NCBI GenBank assembly: GCA_002083395.1
Contig: LWDH01000049.1
Location: 66,817 to 130,816 of the forward strand
Length of the DNA: 64,000 bases
Source of the DNA: Proteobacteria bacterium SG_bin4
Lineage (GTDB): Bacteria; Pseudomonadota; Gammaproteobacteria; Burkholderiales; Nitrosomonadaceae
Direction: 5' to 3'
Each line of letters begins with the position of its first letter. Position 1 is the stretch's first letter. This document shows, piece after piece, positions 37,040-45,639 of the stretch. The notes below the pieces were generated by a model. It was not told the origin of the DNA. It worked only from the letters and a program-made list of their open reading frames with translations, and searched no databases. A program made the position numbers and the translations under genes.

Positions 37040-38266
37040 CTAATATTGTTTTATCAATGATTTAATCTTGGAGAAAACGGTTCGAGGAATCCAAGTTCTA
37101 CCTAAACTGATCAATGATACTAAGAGAAAACTAACCACGAATGAAGGGAGTCTGATGTTGTGCTTTCTTGCTAACTCAATACTATTTCTTGCAAATGGGT
37201 CTTTATTCTGTAGTACTACCTGCTGGCAAACATACAAAAATTCTACATGTCTTTTGTATTTCTGAATGTCAAATAGATTTGAAAAATCTTCAAGCTTACC
37301 AATGGAATTAAGAGTCATCAGTGTCCGACAACATTTACTGCATTCCGAACAATTCTCATGAGATTCTCTATCGTGAACACACACGTTTAAATAACGTTGC
37401 ACAGGCTCATAGTCAACGATACGAAGAATCTTTTCAGTACGTGTATATTGAGCACCATCAGAAATGAAGTTCAGTGATTCTGTTGACAACAAAGGCAGCA
37501 ACATTGGATCAATCAGTGCAGTATCAATCTTCAATAAAAAATTATAATATTTGAACAATTCAAGATAAGATAATCCGCCTGAGGCATAAAAATATTTCCG
37601 GTACATGTTTTGCATAATCAAGACAGCAGATACTGTAGTCAATGAATGCGTTAATTGGTGCCCCCAGGGATGAAAAGAATGCAAATTCGAATCTATAGGA
37701 ATAAAATCTAAGCCAAGCTCTTCTGGAAATTTAGTTAAGTATTCATAACGACTATGAAATTTTTTTCGCGCGTACGCCAGCTCCTCATCCGAACGTCCCG
37801 GACCATTTGAGCCAACGTTAAGAAAAATTAAGCTATTGATTCGATTTTCAGTTTTCTGTTCCAGTTCATAATGATCATAAAAAGTACAGAATGAATCAAC
37901 ACCACCAGAGAAACCAGTACCAACTCCTGAGCAATCAAACCGATCCGAATTGGTTTCAGCTGCAGTTATCTTTATCCGCTTACATGCGGGAAGAAATGCC
38001 ATCAGCATCGGAATTACATATTGATTTAGATTAAAGAGTAACTGCGCGGAAACGCAACCCTCTACATAAATATTTTCTCCGTACCGCATAGCAGGAAATA
38101 GCATACCCACTAAGAAACCATCCAATCTGGTTTCACATAACCCATGAGCATATTTATCAGGAACGGAAAACCAGAGTTCGTTATTACCCAACTTTTCGCT
38201 GTCAACAATTACTGAGAGGGTAACATTATTTCCATCAATCACATTCTTTAGGCCAGAAATTCTCAT
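37040..38266 (-). CDS. PP-loop ATP-pyrophosphatase-like protein of unknown function
   Basis: A 408-residue protein not matched to a named family. The clear signature is a PP-loop, FSGGVDSFCTFY (SGGVDS at residues 120-125), the ATP-binding motif of N-type ATP pyrophosphatases (QueC, asparagine synthase, thiolation enzymes). A cysteine-rich cluster follows at C296, C306, C309, C312 and C313 (NCSECSKCCRT), a possible zinc or Fe-S site. The first 110 residues form an unknown beta-rich domain. Such enzymes adenylate a carboxylate or carbonyl before adding N or S, so sugar amidation or amination is a possible role. It differs from WbpG/PseA-type sugar amidotransferases, whose cysteine motif is at the N-terminus. 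It lies between the flippase and pyruvyl transferase genes. Confidence 0.7.
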   Translation of the reverse strand: MRISGLKNVIDGNNVTLSVIVDSEKLGNNELWFSVPDKYAHGLCETRLDGFLVGMLFPAMRYGENIYVEGCVSAQLLFNLNQYVIPMLMAFLPACKRIKITAAETNSDRFDCSGVGTGFSGGVDSFCTFYDHYELEQKTENRINSLIFLNVGSNGPGRSDEELAYARKKFHSRYEYLTKFPEELGLDFIPIDSNLHSFHPWGHQLTHSLTTVSAVLIMQNMYRKYFYASGGLSYLELFKYYNFLLKIDTALIDPMLLPLLSTESLNFISDGAQYTRTEKILRIVDYEPVQRYLNVCVHDRESHENCSECSKCCRTLMTLNSIGKLEDFSNLFDIQKYKRHVEFLYVCQQVVLQNKDPFARNSIELARKHNIRLPSFVVSFLLVSLISLGRTWIPRTVFSKIKSLIKQY

Positions 38267-38554
38267 AAATCCTTTATACCATTCTTACCAGTTCAATCTT
38301 ACAATCAGAATTTTCATCTTAATTTTTAGTAAAGTTTGATTAACTAGACAAACAGGCCCTTACTTTTTGTAGCTTTAATCTTATTTCTTATAGCTAATCT
38401 CAAGTCACATAGAAAAAATCTTCGTCATCAATAAAAAATAACTGCAAAATAAGCGAAAAGCTGCCACGACCAAACCAATTAAGCAAGCCGCAAGCATTAC
38501 TCCTTTCAATTAACACTTCATCTGCAAGTGATCTGCAATCCTTTAATGAACCAT

Positions 38555-39793
38555 CTATAGAACTTGATCGATCGCTTCTCGCGCTCGTTGCTGCCACTGA
38601 GGAATTCTGTGTTGCAGCAGATTTCTTATATTCTTTTCATCAGCTCGCAATTTTTCCAATGATTCCCATAGGGTATTCCTTGAAATCCGGGGAGTTTCCA
38701 AAACATAGCTTAGATCTCCAAACAAATCGGTATTTAAACCGAGTGCCTTGACACTATAAGAAATTGAAACGGTAGGCACCTGTGTGGACCAAGCAGCAAT
38801 TGTGGCATGAGTCCGAGCACCAATGAAGAATCTGCATTGTGAGATCAAGAATTTAGTTTGTACCGCGTTCATATTGCGCGGTGCAAGACTCACCCGGGCT
38901 GCTATCACATCTTCTGACAGATCTATTTGTTTCATTAATTGCAACATATAGCAGTAGTCACTGTTCCAATCGCTGCCATCGATACTATCTACATGGGGTA
39001 TTAGTACAATCGAAAGGTTGGTACGCTTAATCACATCTTGCAAAAACTCGACTACGGCTTTCTCCATTTCCAAAACATGAGACTTATTACCACGAAAATT
39101 TTTTATTAGTGGACTAATGTTAAATCCCAATATCCCTTCACCGATATCTTTGGGCATGACAAAAGATGCATCCCAAGGATCCGGCATCATTACAAAGGCT
39201 GGATCAGCAACCAGTTTTACATTATCAAACCCAAGTTGTTTTAAATAAGTATAACTTGATGTTTCACGTACAGAAATTCCAGAAAATGCTGCCAGCTTCT
39301 TCACAACATATTTCTCAACATCCGGCTGAGAATTAAATGGCCCAACTGAAGCAGCCCATAGGATTACTGGACGACCTCCGATCATGTAACTCTCGGCTTG
39401 CCCTAAAAACTTTAAAAGTGCAGGGATCCCATATTCTAAAGAAATAACATCACCACCCGTCAAAATACCAGCTGTTGTGTCTCCCAACTGCCGTCGAATA
39501 TCTTTTGGTATCGGAGGGGAAGGGAAGCATAAGCGACTTAGTTTAGGAACTGCTCTATCCAACCTTCCCCAAATTCTTGTATAGAGAGGTAACTTATAAG
39601 CTGATACAAAACTTATTCGATTGTAATTATCGAGAATCCATTGCTTCTTATCGCCTTGAATATTAAAGCTTGGCACAAGAAATTCCGCATCAGGTAACCG
39701 CTCAAAGATAATACTTGAGATTCCTCTAATTAACGCTTCACACCCACGATTTGATAAAGTTTCGTGGCCTAGAAAATAATATCTATTTATCAT
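38555..39793 (-). CDS. polysaccharide pyruvyl transferase family protein
   Basis: A 412-residue enzyme of the CsaB/WcaK type, which transfers pyruvate from phosphoenolpyruvate onto a sugar as a ketal, adding negative charge. Visible features: LGHETLSNRGCEALIRG near the start, the central LTGGDVISLEYG block, ISVRETSSYTYLKQLG, and the C-terminal CRFFIGARTHATIAAWSTQVPTVSI segment conserved in the family. It stands 158 bases from the FrhB-like gene; these two families are commonly found together in polysaccharide loci. The acceptor sugar is unknown. Confidence 0.87.
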   Translation of the reverse strand: MINRYYFLGHETLSNRGCEALIRGISSIIFERLPDAEFLVPSFNIQGDKKQWILDNYNRISFVSAYKLPLYTRIWGRLDRAVPKLSRLCFPSPPIPKDIRRQLGDTTAGILTGGDVISLEYGIPALLKFLGQAESYMIGGRPVILWAASVGPFNSQPDVEKYVVKKLAAFSGISVRETSSYTYLKQLGFDNVKLVADPAFVMMPDPWDASFVMPKDIGEGILGFNISPLIKNFRGNKSHVLEMEKAVVEFLQDVIKRTNLSIVLIPHVDSIDGSDWNSDYCYMLQLMKQIDLSEDVIAARVSLAPRNMNAVQTKFLISQCRFFIGARTHATIAAWSTQVPTVSISYSVKALGLNTDLFGDLSYVLETPRISRNTLWESLEKLRADEKNIRNLLQHRIPQWQQRAREAIDQVL

Positions 39794-39951
39794 TCCGGTT
39801 CCAAATGAACTATAAGGTTTAGGGTTTATTTATTACCAATTAATAATCAGAAAAAAGAAATCTCATAGAAAAATTTTAATAGAATAGGATACTGCGCTCT
39901 TGTTAATAGCCAAAACTCATGCTGCTGGATTAAATTTAGCGCATAGCTTCT

Positions 39952-41286
39952 TCAGAGGGTCGATTTCACCAAACGTCGAATTTGATGCAAAAACCGATAA
40001 GTAACAAACAACGGTAACATTATCAGGTTGAAAATAAATAAACCGGATCCCAATTTACTCTGTGAAACCATCGCTCGTCTGCTAGCATTTCGCAGAATGA
40101 CTCTAAGAATCTGTTCCACTTTAAATAGCAGCGGAAAATCTGATGATGGTTTTATACGCTTAGAAGGAGTAGGCTCCTTAGTCATATAGAGACGGTAAGC
40201 TAAACCTTTTCTCCGATGATTCAATCCACCTTGTTGAGATTTAACAATCTCCTCAACCGCAATTGACTGCAGATACAACCTGCCCTTATTATTACCATCG
40301 ATCATCATGTCATACAAATACTTATCGCGAATAACCATTAAGCTAGTGCCTCTTCCATCATTAATGAATTGGGGTAACCATCCATCCATCACGGCAATAT
40401 CAGCTGTTTCAGCAAAAACATCATCACAATAATCGCATGCCTTTGGTTTAAATAAGCCCATCCCCCAATTTAATCCAATTTTTCTATTGCTTACTCGGTA
40501 AATATGTTTTTTTTCATTTGTGTCTCGTACGACTGTTTCAAAAAAATATTCATCTGCTCGACCATTAGAATCTTTTCTTCTAAAACAAGCTGATTCAACC
40601 TTCCCAGTCGGTACTTCGGCACGACGAAGTAAATATTCAAAATAAAGCGCACTTTTCAACTGACCACAAACCAAACCTAACTGATATTTAATACGATCAC
40701 GATAGAGTGGATTCTGTTTTTTTAGCAAACGAATTGCTTTATGAAAACATGGGATACCCGTCATTGCATATCGACCTGGATTCCTTGCGATAAATTCCAA
40801 GACTTTCGAGTACGTAACAGGATAATAAAAAGAGGTAGAACCTGACCTGACATCAAGTTTTGAAGATATTACATCAAAAGAAAAATCAATATTCCTAATG
40901 TTATCAGCCACATGAGATCGAACAAGAATGGCATAGTCAATTTTTCTTGTTTCAAATAATTCATTGATAATATATGTTATTATCCCTCCAGACGATCCAA
41001 CACTCCTATCATCGATTGAATACCCGGCAAATAAACCCAAGTAACGGCCAATCGCCTCATGTTGAGATTGTTCAGAAAAAATTTCATCCGATATCTCTGT
41101 CTCATTTTGGTTGTCAGCAAAAGGGCAAACATTAGAAGCTTCTGCAATTTTATCAAAGCTAGAATTCTTCAGATCGGCGATATATTCACCAAAACTGTTC
41201 AGATTTACGCCAATGTTCTGATCAACCGCCCGACAAACACCGCAGCCAATACAATATCCACGTTCAATGACCTCTTTAATATCCAA
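39952..41286 (-). CDS. coenzyme F420 hydrogenase/dehydrogenase beta-subunit (FrhB) family Fe-S protein
   Basis: 444 residues. The N-terminus has a cysteine motif YCIGCGVCRAVD (C12, C15, C18) for an Fe-S cluster. The FrhB core contains SVGSSGGIITYIINEL, TGIPCFHKAIRLLKK and, near residues 280-300, CDYCDDVFAETADIAVMDGW. Family members are flavin/Fe-S oxidoreductases. Homologues in EPS loci next to pyruvyl transferases lack a defined substrate; a bacterium like this one is not expected to use F420 here. The start is a TTG with GGAG 8 bases upstream. The C-terminus has a hydrophobic segment (LFIFNLIMLPLFVTYRFL), so it is probably membrane-bound. Confidence 0.85.
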   Translation of the reverse strand: MDIKEVIERGYCIGCGVCRAVDQNIGVNLNSFGEYIADLKNSSFDKIAEASNVCPFADNQNETEISDEIFSEQSQHEAIGRYLGLFAGYSIDDRSVGSSGGIITYIINELFETRKIDYAILVRSHVADNIRNIDFSFDVISSKLDVRSGSTSFYYPVTYSKVLEFIARNPGRYAMTGIPCFHKAIRLLKKQNPLYRDRIKYQLGLVCGQLKSALYFEYLLRRAEVPTGKVESACFRRKDSNGRADEYFFETVVRDTNEKKHIYRVSNRKIGLNWGMGLFKPKACDYCDDVFAETADIAVMDGWLPQFINDGRGTSLMVIRDKYLYDMMIDGNNKGRLYLQSIAVEEIVKSQQGGLNHRRKGLAYRLYMTKEPTPSKRIKPSSDFPLLFKVEQILRVILRNASRRAMVSQSKLGSGLFIFNLIMLPLFVTYRFLHQIRRLVKSTL

Positions 41287-41530
41287 TACATTACTCCATT
41301 CTCGCTTGATTACTCTTAGATCCTATTTAGATCAAGCCGGTACCTTAACAAAATAAATATTTTTTCTAAAAGACAGGATATTACGCTATGCGATTCATCA
41401 AATTTTGAACTCTAGTTCAGCCATTCCACCCTGTCACAATCGAAGCTAGATTTGCGGGCTATTTTTTGAATCATTGGTCTGATGAAAAAACTTAGATTTT
41501 AATTCATCACAAATAAACCAGATATTTTGA

Positions 41531-43063
41531 TCATGAGATACCTCCTCCAGGAAGCTTCATATATCGACTCTCACTTTCACCATGAACAGAAGAAGAAAAA
41601 TGCTTACGGTGTACCCAAGCCCAATAACCAAGTAATCCAGCAAATACAATTTGTATAGCCGGCGAGTCAAGCAATGAGTCACGATAAAAAATATGAAATG
41701 CGAACAATACAAGGGCCGCTTGAATTGCGATAGCATCTGCTTTCACCGAGGGTATGTTTGATTCCCTCATTATTTTCCTAGCACTGATCCAAGTAAAGAC
41801 AAATATAGACACAAACAAGCTAAAACCTACTATCCCAAGATCCCAAAGTATTGTTGACACCGCAGTTAATCCGATACCATATGCAGGATAAATTTTTGTT
41901 AGATGACCACGAGTAGGCGCATGTGAGCTACCAACGCCATTCCCAAATATAAAAGAAACCGGATCATGGATCCCTTGTTTCTCAGCCCAGAATGTAAGCA
42001 CAGTTGTACGATTCAGATACTGTCCGCCGTACCCTTTGCTCTGAAAGTTATACTCAATGATTTCCGTCAGCTGTTGATCAACTGGCTTTGGACTCAAACT
42101 AAGATAATAATAACCAATAGCCACAGCAAGTAATATTGCAGAAATAAAACCAATCAACCAATAATGGAAGCGAGTGAAAATCTCATGTCGATAAAGCACT
42201 AAAAACATCAGCGGCAGCATCACAATAACCGCTTTAGTTTCACCGAGGAACAACGGTGGTATTAGGATAGAAAGGAATATAACAAGCCATTTAGATGACA
42301 AAATTTTCTCTTTATGCCTTGCGAGCAAGAAAGCCATCATAATAATCAAGAAAAGACACATTTCTGCGTTATTTCCGCCCCCCTCTTTTTTTGAGCCAAA
42401 GGTTCCTGCTACCATATCAACAGCCGCTACCCCCCAAGTTCCAACTAGTGCAGGAACAAAAACCAATAGCTCGTATACTGCTGTAGGCAACTGCAATATG
42501 GCGACTAACAGAATAAACACTTTCCATCGATGAATATCTTCCTCATCAAAGTCATACCAACACAAGATAAAGAGAAGCCCGTACATTTGAAAGTAGCGCT
42601 TAATCCCGCCTAAAAACTCAAATGCCGTATGCCATTGAAGCAATGAATTCAAGATAGCGTAGATTAAGAAAAAGAAAGCAAGCCAAACAAAAGCCGGAGT
42701 AGCTTTTACGGCTTTTGGAAAAGTAGCGATTCTAAAAATCGCCATAAATAAAAGGATAAAACCAAGAATTGAAACTCCCCACGCTGCTTTAGATGCAAGA
42801 AAATCTAAATATAGCGGTAGCATCCCTACTACTAATAAACCAGACCCTAAAAGCAACCAGACCATCCAGATCGGTTTTGTCAAAAGAAAAGAACCGCCAA
42901 CAAGTGCAACTGCAAGGCTTATAATAATTGGATTTGCCGTTACGGCAAACAAGCCAAACAAAATCGCTAATAGCACACTTGCTAATGCAATGACATAAAA
43001 TACCTTCTTATTACCGAAATCCGCCGATGTGCTCGTTTTATTCAGAGAAGCTTGTTTATACAC
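41531..43063 (-). CDS. O-antigen polymerase/ligase-like membrane protein (Wzy type)
   Basis: A 510-residue protein with about 11-12 hydrophobic segments and one larger soluble loop (about 330-400, LTEIIEYNFQSKGYGG to FGNGVGSSHAPTRG). This is the layout of Wzy polymerases and O-antigen ligases, which join repeat units in the periplasm. The overlap with epsI (8 bases) shows close coupling to the exosortase operon. The C-terminal tail is hydrophilic. No other polymerase candidate is visible, so this is the best candidate for chain polymerisation. Confidence 0.8.
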   Translation of the reverse strand: MYKQASLNKTSTSADFGNKKVFYVIALASVLLAILFGLFAVTANPIIISLAVALVGGSFLLTKPIWMVWLLLGSGLLVVGMLPLYLDFLASKAAWGVSILGFILLFMAIFRIATFPKAVKATPAFVWLAFFFLIYAILNSLLQWHTAFEFLGGIKRYFQMYGLLFILCWYDFDEEDIHRWKVFILLVAILQLPTAVYELLVFVPALVGTWGVAAVDMVAGTFGSKKEGGGNNAEMCLFLIIMMAFLLARHKEKILSSKWLVIFLSILIPPLFLGETKAVIVMLPLMFLVLYRHEIFTRFHYWLIGFISAILLAVAIGYYYLSLSPKPVDQQLTEIIEYNFQSKGYGGQYLNRTTVLTFWAEKQGIHDPVSFIFGNGVGSSHAPTRGHLTKIYPAYGIGLTAVSTILWDLGIVGFSLFVSIFVFTWISARKIMRESNIPSVKADAIAIQAALVLFAFHIFYRDSLLDSPAIQIVFAGLLGYWAWVHRKHFSSSVHGESESRYMKLPGGGIS

Positions 43064-43742
43064 CGAAGCTTCCTATTAATCGGGTACGCTCCCCATCCGC
43101 AATCGTTGACAATAAGTCTTGAATAAATAAGTTTTGAAGCTGATAAGCTTTTTCTTTATCAGTATCAATAGTTGAAACTCTGACCAGCATTCCATCCGGT
43201 ACATTACCTGTCAACCCGTAACGAAGTTGTTGTAATTTTTCTTCGATTCCAGGCAATACTGCTTTATTTCCGATAGTTACCCAATAGGTAATAGGCTCAT
43301 TGCGATTACCTTTAACAGCCATTAAACGTTTTATGGGAAATTTCCCATATTGAGTAAGCAATTCATCAGCATAAATTTTCATTATCTCAAATCCTTGAGC
43401 GTAATAGCACACCTCAGGTTTATGCACTGCGAGATTATCACTTTGATCACCGCCATATGCAATTGATAACATTATTCTTTCGCCATACGAATTCACATAA
43501 GTTCTCGACAATGTCTGATTATATATTTTGTCAAGCTTCGCTTGAGTATCTGCGTCTACTTGCAGGGGTATAATTGAGTCATCAATTTTCCAATTACCAA
43601 ATTTCACAGGTACCATTACTTCCAAGTCAAATCTATCTTGCTGATCCGCGATCTTTTTTGTAGGAGTTAATGCCATTGTTAATGCAGCAGACACTATCAT
43701 CAAGACTCCCAACATGAAACTAGTAATTAAGGATTTTCTCAT
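43056..43742 (-). CDS. epsI: EpsI family exosortase-associated protein
   Basis: A 228-residue protein with one N-terminal membrane segment (residues 5-25) and a periplasmic EpsI domain. Motifs visible are RTYVNSYGERIMLSIAYGGDQS, HKPEVCYYAQGFEI (family HxPExCY) and PITYWVTIG. Homologues sit next to or fused with exosortases in methanolan-type loci and are needed for EPS production, but the reaction is not known. GGGAG precedes the ATG at 43742. It is directly downstream of the exosortase gene and overlaps the next gene. Confidence 0.93.
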   Translation of the reverse strand: MRKSLITSFMLGVLMIVSAALTMALTPTKKIADQQDRFDLEVMVPVKFGNWKIDDSIIPLQVDADTQAKLDKIYNQTLSRTYVNSYGERIMLSIAYGGDQSDNLAVHKPEVCYYAQGFEIMKIYADELLTQYGKFPIKRLMAVKGNRNEPITYWVTIGNKAVLPGIEEKLQQLRYGLTGNVPDGMLVRVSTIDTDKEKAYQLQNLFIQDLLSTIADGERTRLIGSFGV

Positions 43743-43791
43743 TCAATTCTCCCTTTTAGCCCTATCATAGTTCAATGCACAGTTTGAAAAG

Positions 43792-44715
43792 TTATTTACT
43801 TGCAGTTTGTAAAACATTTGCAGGTTGTGTTTTTACAAATAATTGAAGCAGTGAATCGACTCCCAATATCAGTATTAGGGCACTTATAAATAAAACCATC
43901 CCAGCAAATCCATGCAAGAAGCCTTGCCCTGCTGCATCTCCATAGTGATAAGTAATTAAAGTAAGTACGATTACACGTATCACATTCGCTGTAAAAGAAA
44001 TCGGTATAATCAGAATTGCCAATGCTACATTCCTAAAAAAAGAGGTATGTTGCACTAAATTTAAATAAAATAATCCCAGCGCCTCTAAAGTCAATAACGT
44101 TTGCAAACCGGCACAAGCATCAGCCACAAGTAATTGATATTGACCAATCTGCAATATCACACCATTACGCGCTATTGGATAGTCAGCCCAAAACAAAATG
44201 TTCTCCGCAACATATGAAACTGCCATCTTCATCGGCATAGTTAGCAAGCTTACGACTGTACCAGGCAGCGGAATCATAAATAACAGAAAGAAAATTGGAA
44301 ACCACATTACCTTGAGGGCGCTTACTCCTCGCTTAAGCAGCAGGATTCCGGTAATTGATACAATGAATGATCCCATTTCGAATATCAATATCTGCTGAGA
44401 TCGTCCAATAATATAAATTGATAGTGCAAAAAGAAAAATTAGCCACCCCCAAAAAAATGATGGCGATCTTCCTTCACTTTTAATCATCATTTCTGGCCAC
44501 TTGCGGTAGATAAGCCAGAGTGAAAGTAACAAAATGATTGGTCCATGTGCTTGCTCCTCACTGGCCCAGATACCATTAAAGAGATCAAATACTGTTGGCA
44601 AGTATAAAGTTAACACCCCCAACAGAACCGGCCCCCAATCAATTAATATGTGTTTGTAAGCATGAGACTTGAGTGGAATAGTAAGCATGGATTTAATAGC
44701 TATCGTAATAATCAA
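43792..44715 (-). CDS. xrtB: exosortase (EpsH, XrtB type)
   Basis: A 307-residue, about 8-segment membrane cysteine protease/transpeptidase that processes PEP-CTERM C-termini. The three catalytic positions are visible: C201 in VADACAGLQTL, R247 in FTANVIRVIVL and H268 in GFLHGFAGMV. The gene order epsDEFGHI equals the methanolan cluster, the context of exosortase B; assignment to XrtB rather than XrtA rests on that context. The frame opens at TTG 44715, overlapping the epsG stop by 3 bases; ATG 44688 is an alternative. Its only recognisable substrate in the window is the protein at 14149-14793. Confidence 0.92.
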   Translation of the reverse strand: MIITIAIKSMLTIPLKSHAYKHILIDWGPVLLGVLTLYLPTVFDLFNGIWASEEQAHGPIILLLSLWLIYRKWPEMMIKSEGRSPSFFWGWLIFLFALSIYIIGRSQQILIFEMGSFIVSITGILLLKRGVSALKVMWFPIFFLLFMIPLPGTVVSLLTMPMKMAVSYVAENILFWADYPIARNGVILQIGQYQLLVADACAGLQTLLTLEALGLFYLNLVQHTSFFRNVALAILIIPISFTANVIRVIVLTLITYHYGDAAGQGFLHGFAGMVLFISALILILGVDSLLQLFVKTQPANVLQTASK

Positions 44716-45614
44716 TCAATTAAAATTGAACCAATCACTTCAGTTCCAATTCTTTTAAGCTGCTCATTTATGATATTAATATCATTTAAACGAGTATTGT
44801 TTTTACTTGCTACAATTAAAACACCATCGGTACGGGCCGCTATCGCAAGCGCATCCGTGCCATTTGAAAAGGCTACCGTGTCATATAGGATAATATCGAA
44901 TTGATTGGCCAATTGTTCGTTTATATTGTCAAATGATGAACGGTTAAGTAGTTCCAGAGGATTAGGGGGGGGTGTACCGGCCGGCAAAACCGAGAGATCA
45001 ATAAATGCGTCAATTCTCGCAATCACTTCAGAAATTCCAATTCGACCGGCTAATACATCTGATAACCCTTGCTTATTTTTAATATTAAAAATTTCATGTT
45101 GTTGAGGATAGCGCAAATTTGAATCGATGAGCAATGTACGCTCCCCAAGTTGCGAAAATACTATCGCCAGATTCGCCGCAAATAGACTCACACCATCGCC
45201 AGGATTATAACTAACTATGGCTAATGCCTTATGTCCTGTAGTAAACCAGCGCAGCATTAATTGGCTACGGACAGCACGAAATACTTCTACTTGAGCTCCA
45301 AATGGTTGATATGCAACTACCAACTCTGGAGGATGATTCCCTTGACCTGGCAATAAATAAGGATAATCAAATTGCTGAGCGAGCACTAACTGAATATCTT
45401 CTTCAGTAATAAGCCCTAGTTTCAGCGCCGCGTCACCAAAACGCAGGCCGCTCTCCTTCTGCAAACGTAAAACGCGTTCTGCTTCGGCGGGCGTGATCTT
45501 GCCCATATCCAGCAAGATATGTCCTATACTAAATTTACGAAGGGATGTCATGTTAGAATCAATTGAGCCTTTAATATTAAATTTCTCTTTTTCTGAAGAA
45601 TTTGGAATACTCAT
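44712..45614 (-). CDS. epsG: EpsG-type chain-length tyrosine kinase with degenerate P-loop
   Basis: A 300-residue cytoplasmic partner of EpsF. Residues 28-88 form a GspE/MshE N-terminal-like domain (IGHILLDMGKITPAEAERVL). The rest is a Wzc-type BY-kinase domain with Walker A' LLIDSNLR (D164), VLPAGTPPPNPLELL, and the late DIILYDTVAFSNGTDALAIA. The Walker A motif reads PGDGVS (138-143), with Val142 where family members have Lys or Arg. No C-terminal tyrosine cluster is seen. Activity may therefore be reduced or the protein may act structurally. AGGA lies upstream of the ATG, and epsF ends 25 bases earlier. Confidence 0.9.
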   Translation of the reverse strand: MSIPNSSEKEKFNIKGSIDSNMTSLRKFSIGHILLDMGKITPAEAERVLRLQKESGLRFGDAALKLGLITEEDIQLVLAQQFDYPYLLPGQGNHPPELVVAYQPFGAQVEVFRAVRSQLMLRWFTTGHKALAIVSYNPGDGVSLFAANLAIVFSQLGERTLLIDSNLRYPQQHEIFNIKNKQGLSDVLAGRIGISEVIARIDAFIDLSVLPAGTPPPNPLELLNRSSFDNINEQLANQFDIILYDTVAFSNGTDALAIAARTDGVLIVASKNNTRLNDINIINEQLKRIGTEVIGSILID

Positions 45615-45639
45615 TATTAATCCTATTTTTAGCTCAAGC

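Noticed and set aside
38400..38597. 65-codon minus-strand frame at the end of the pyruvyl transferase gene
   Set aside because: It overlaps the C-terminus of the pyruvyl transferase in a different phase and has no independent support.
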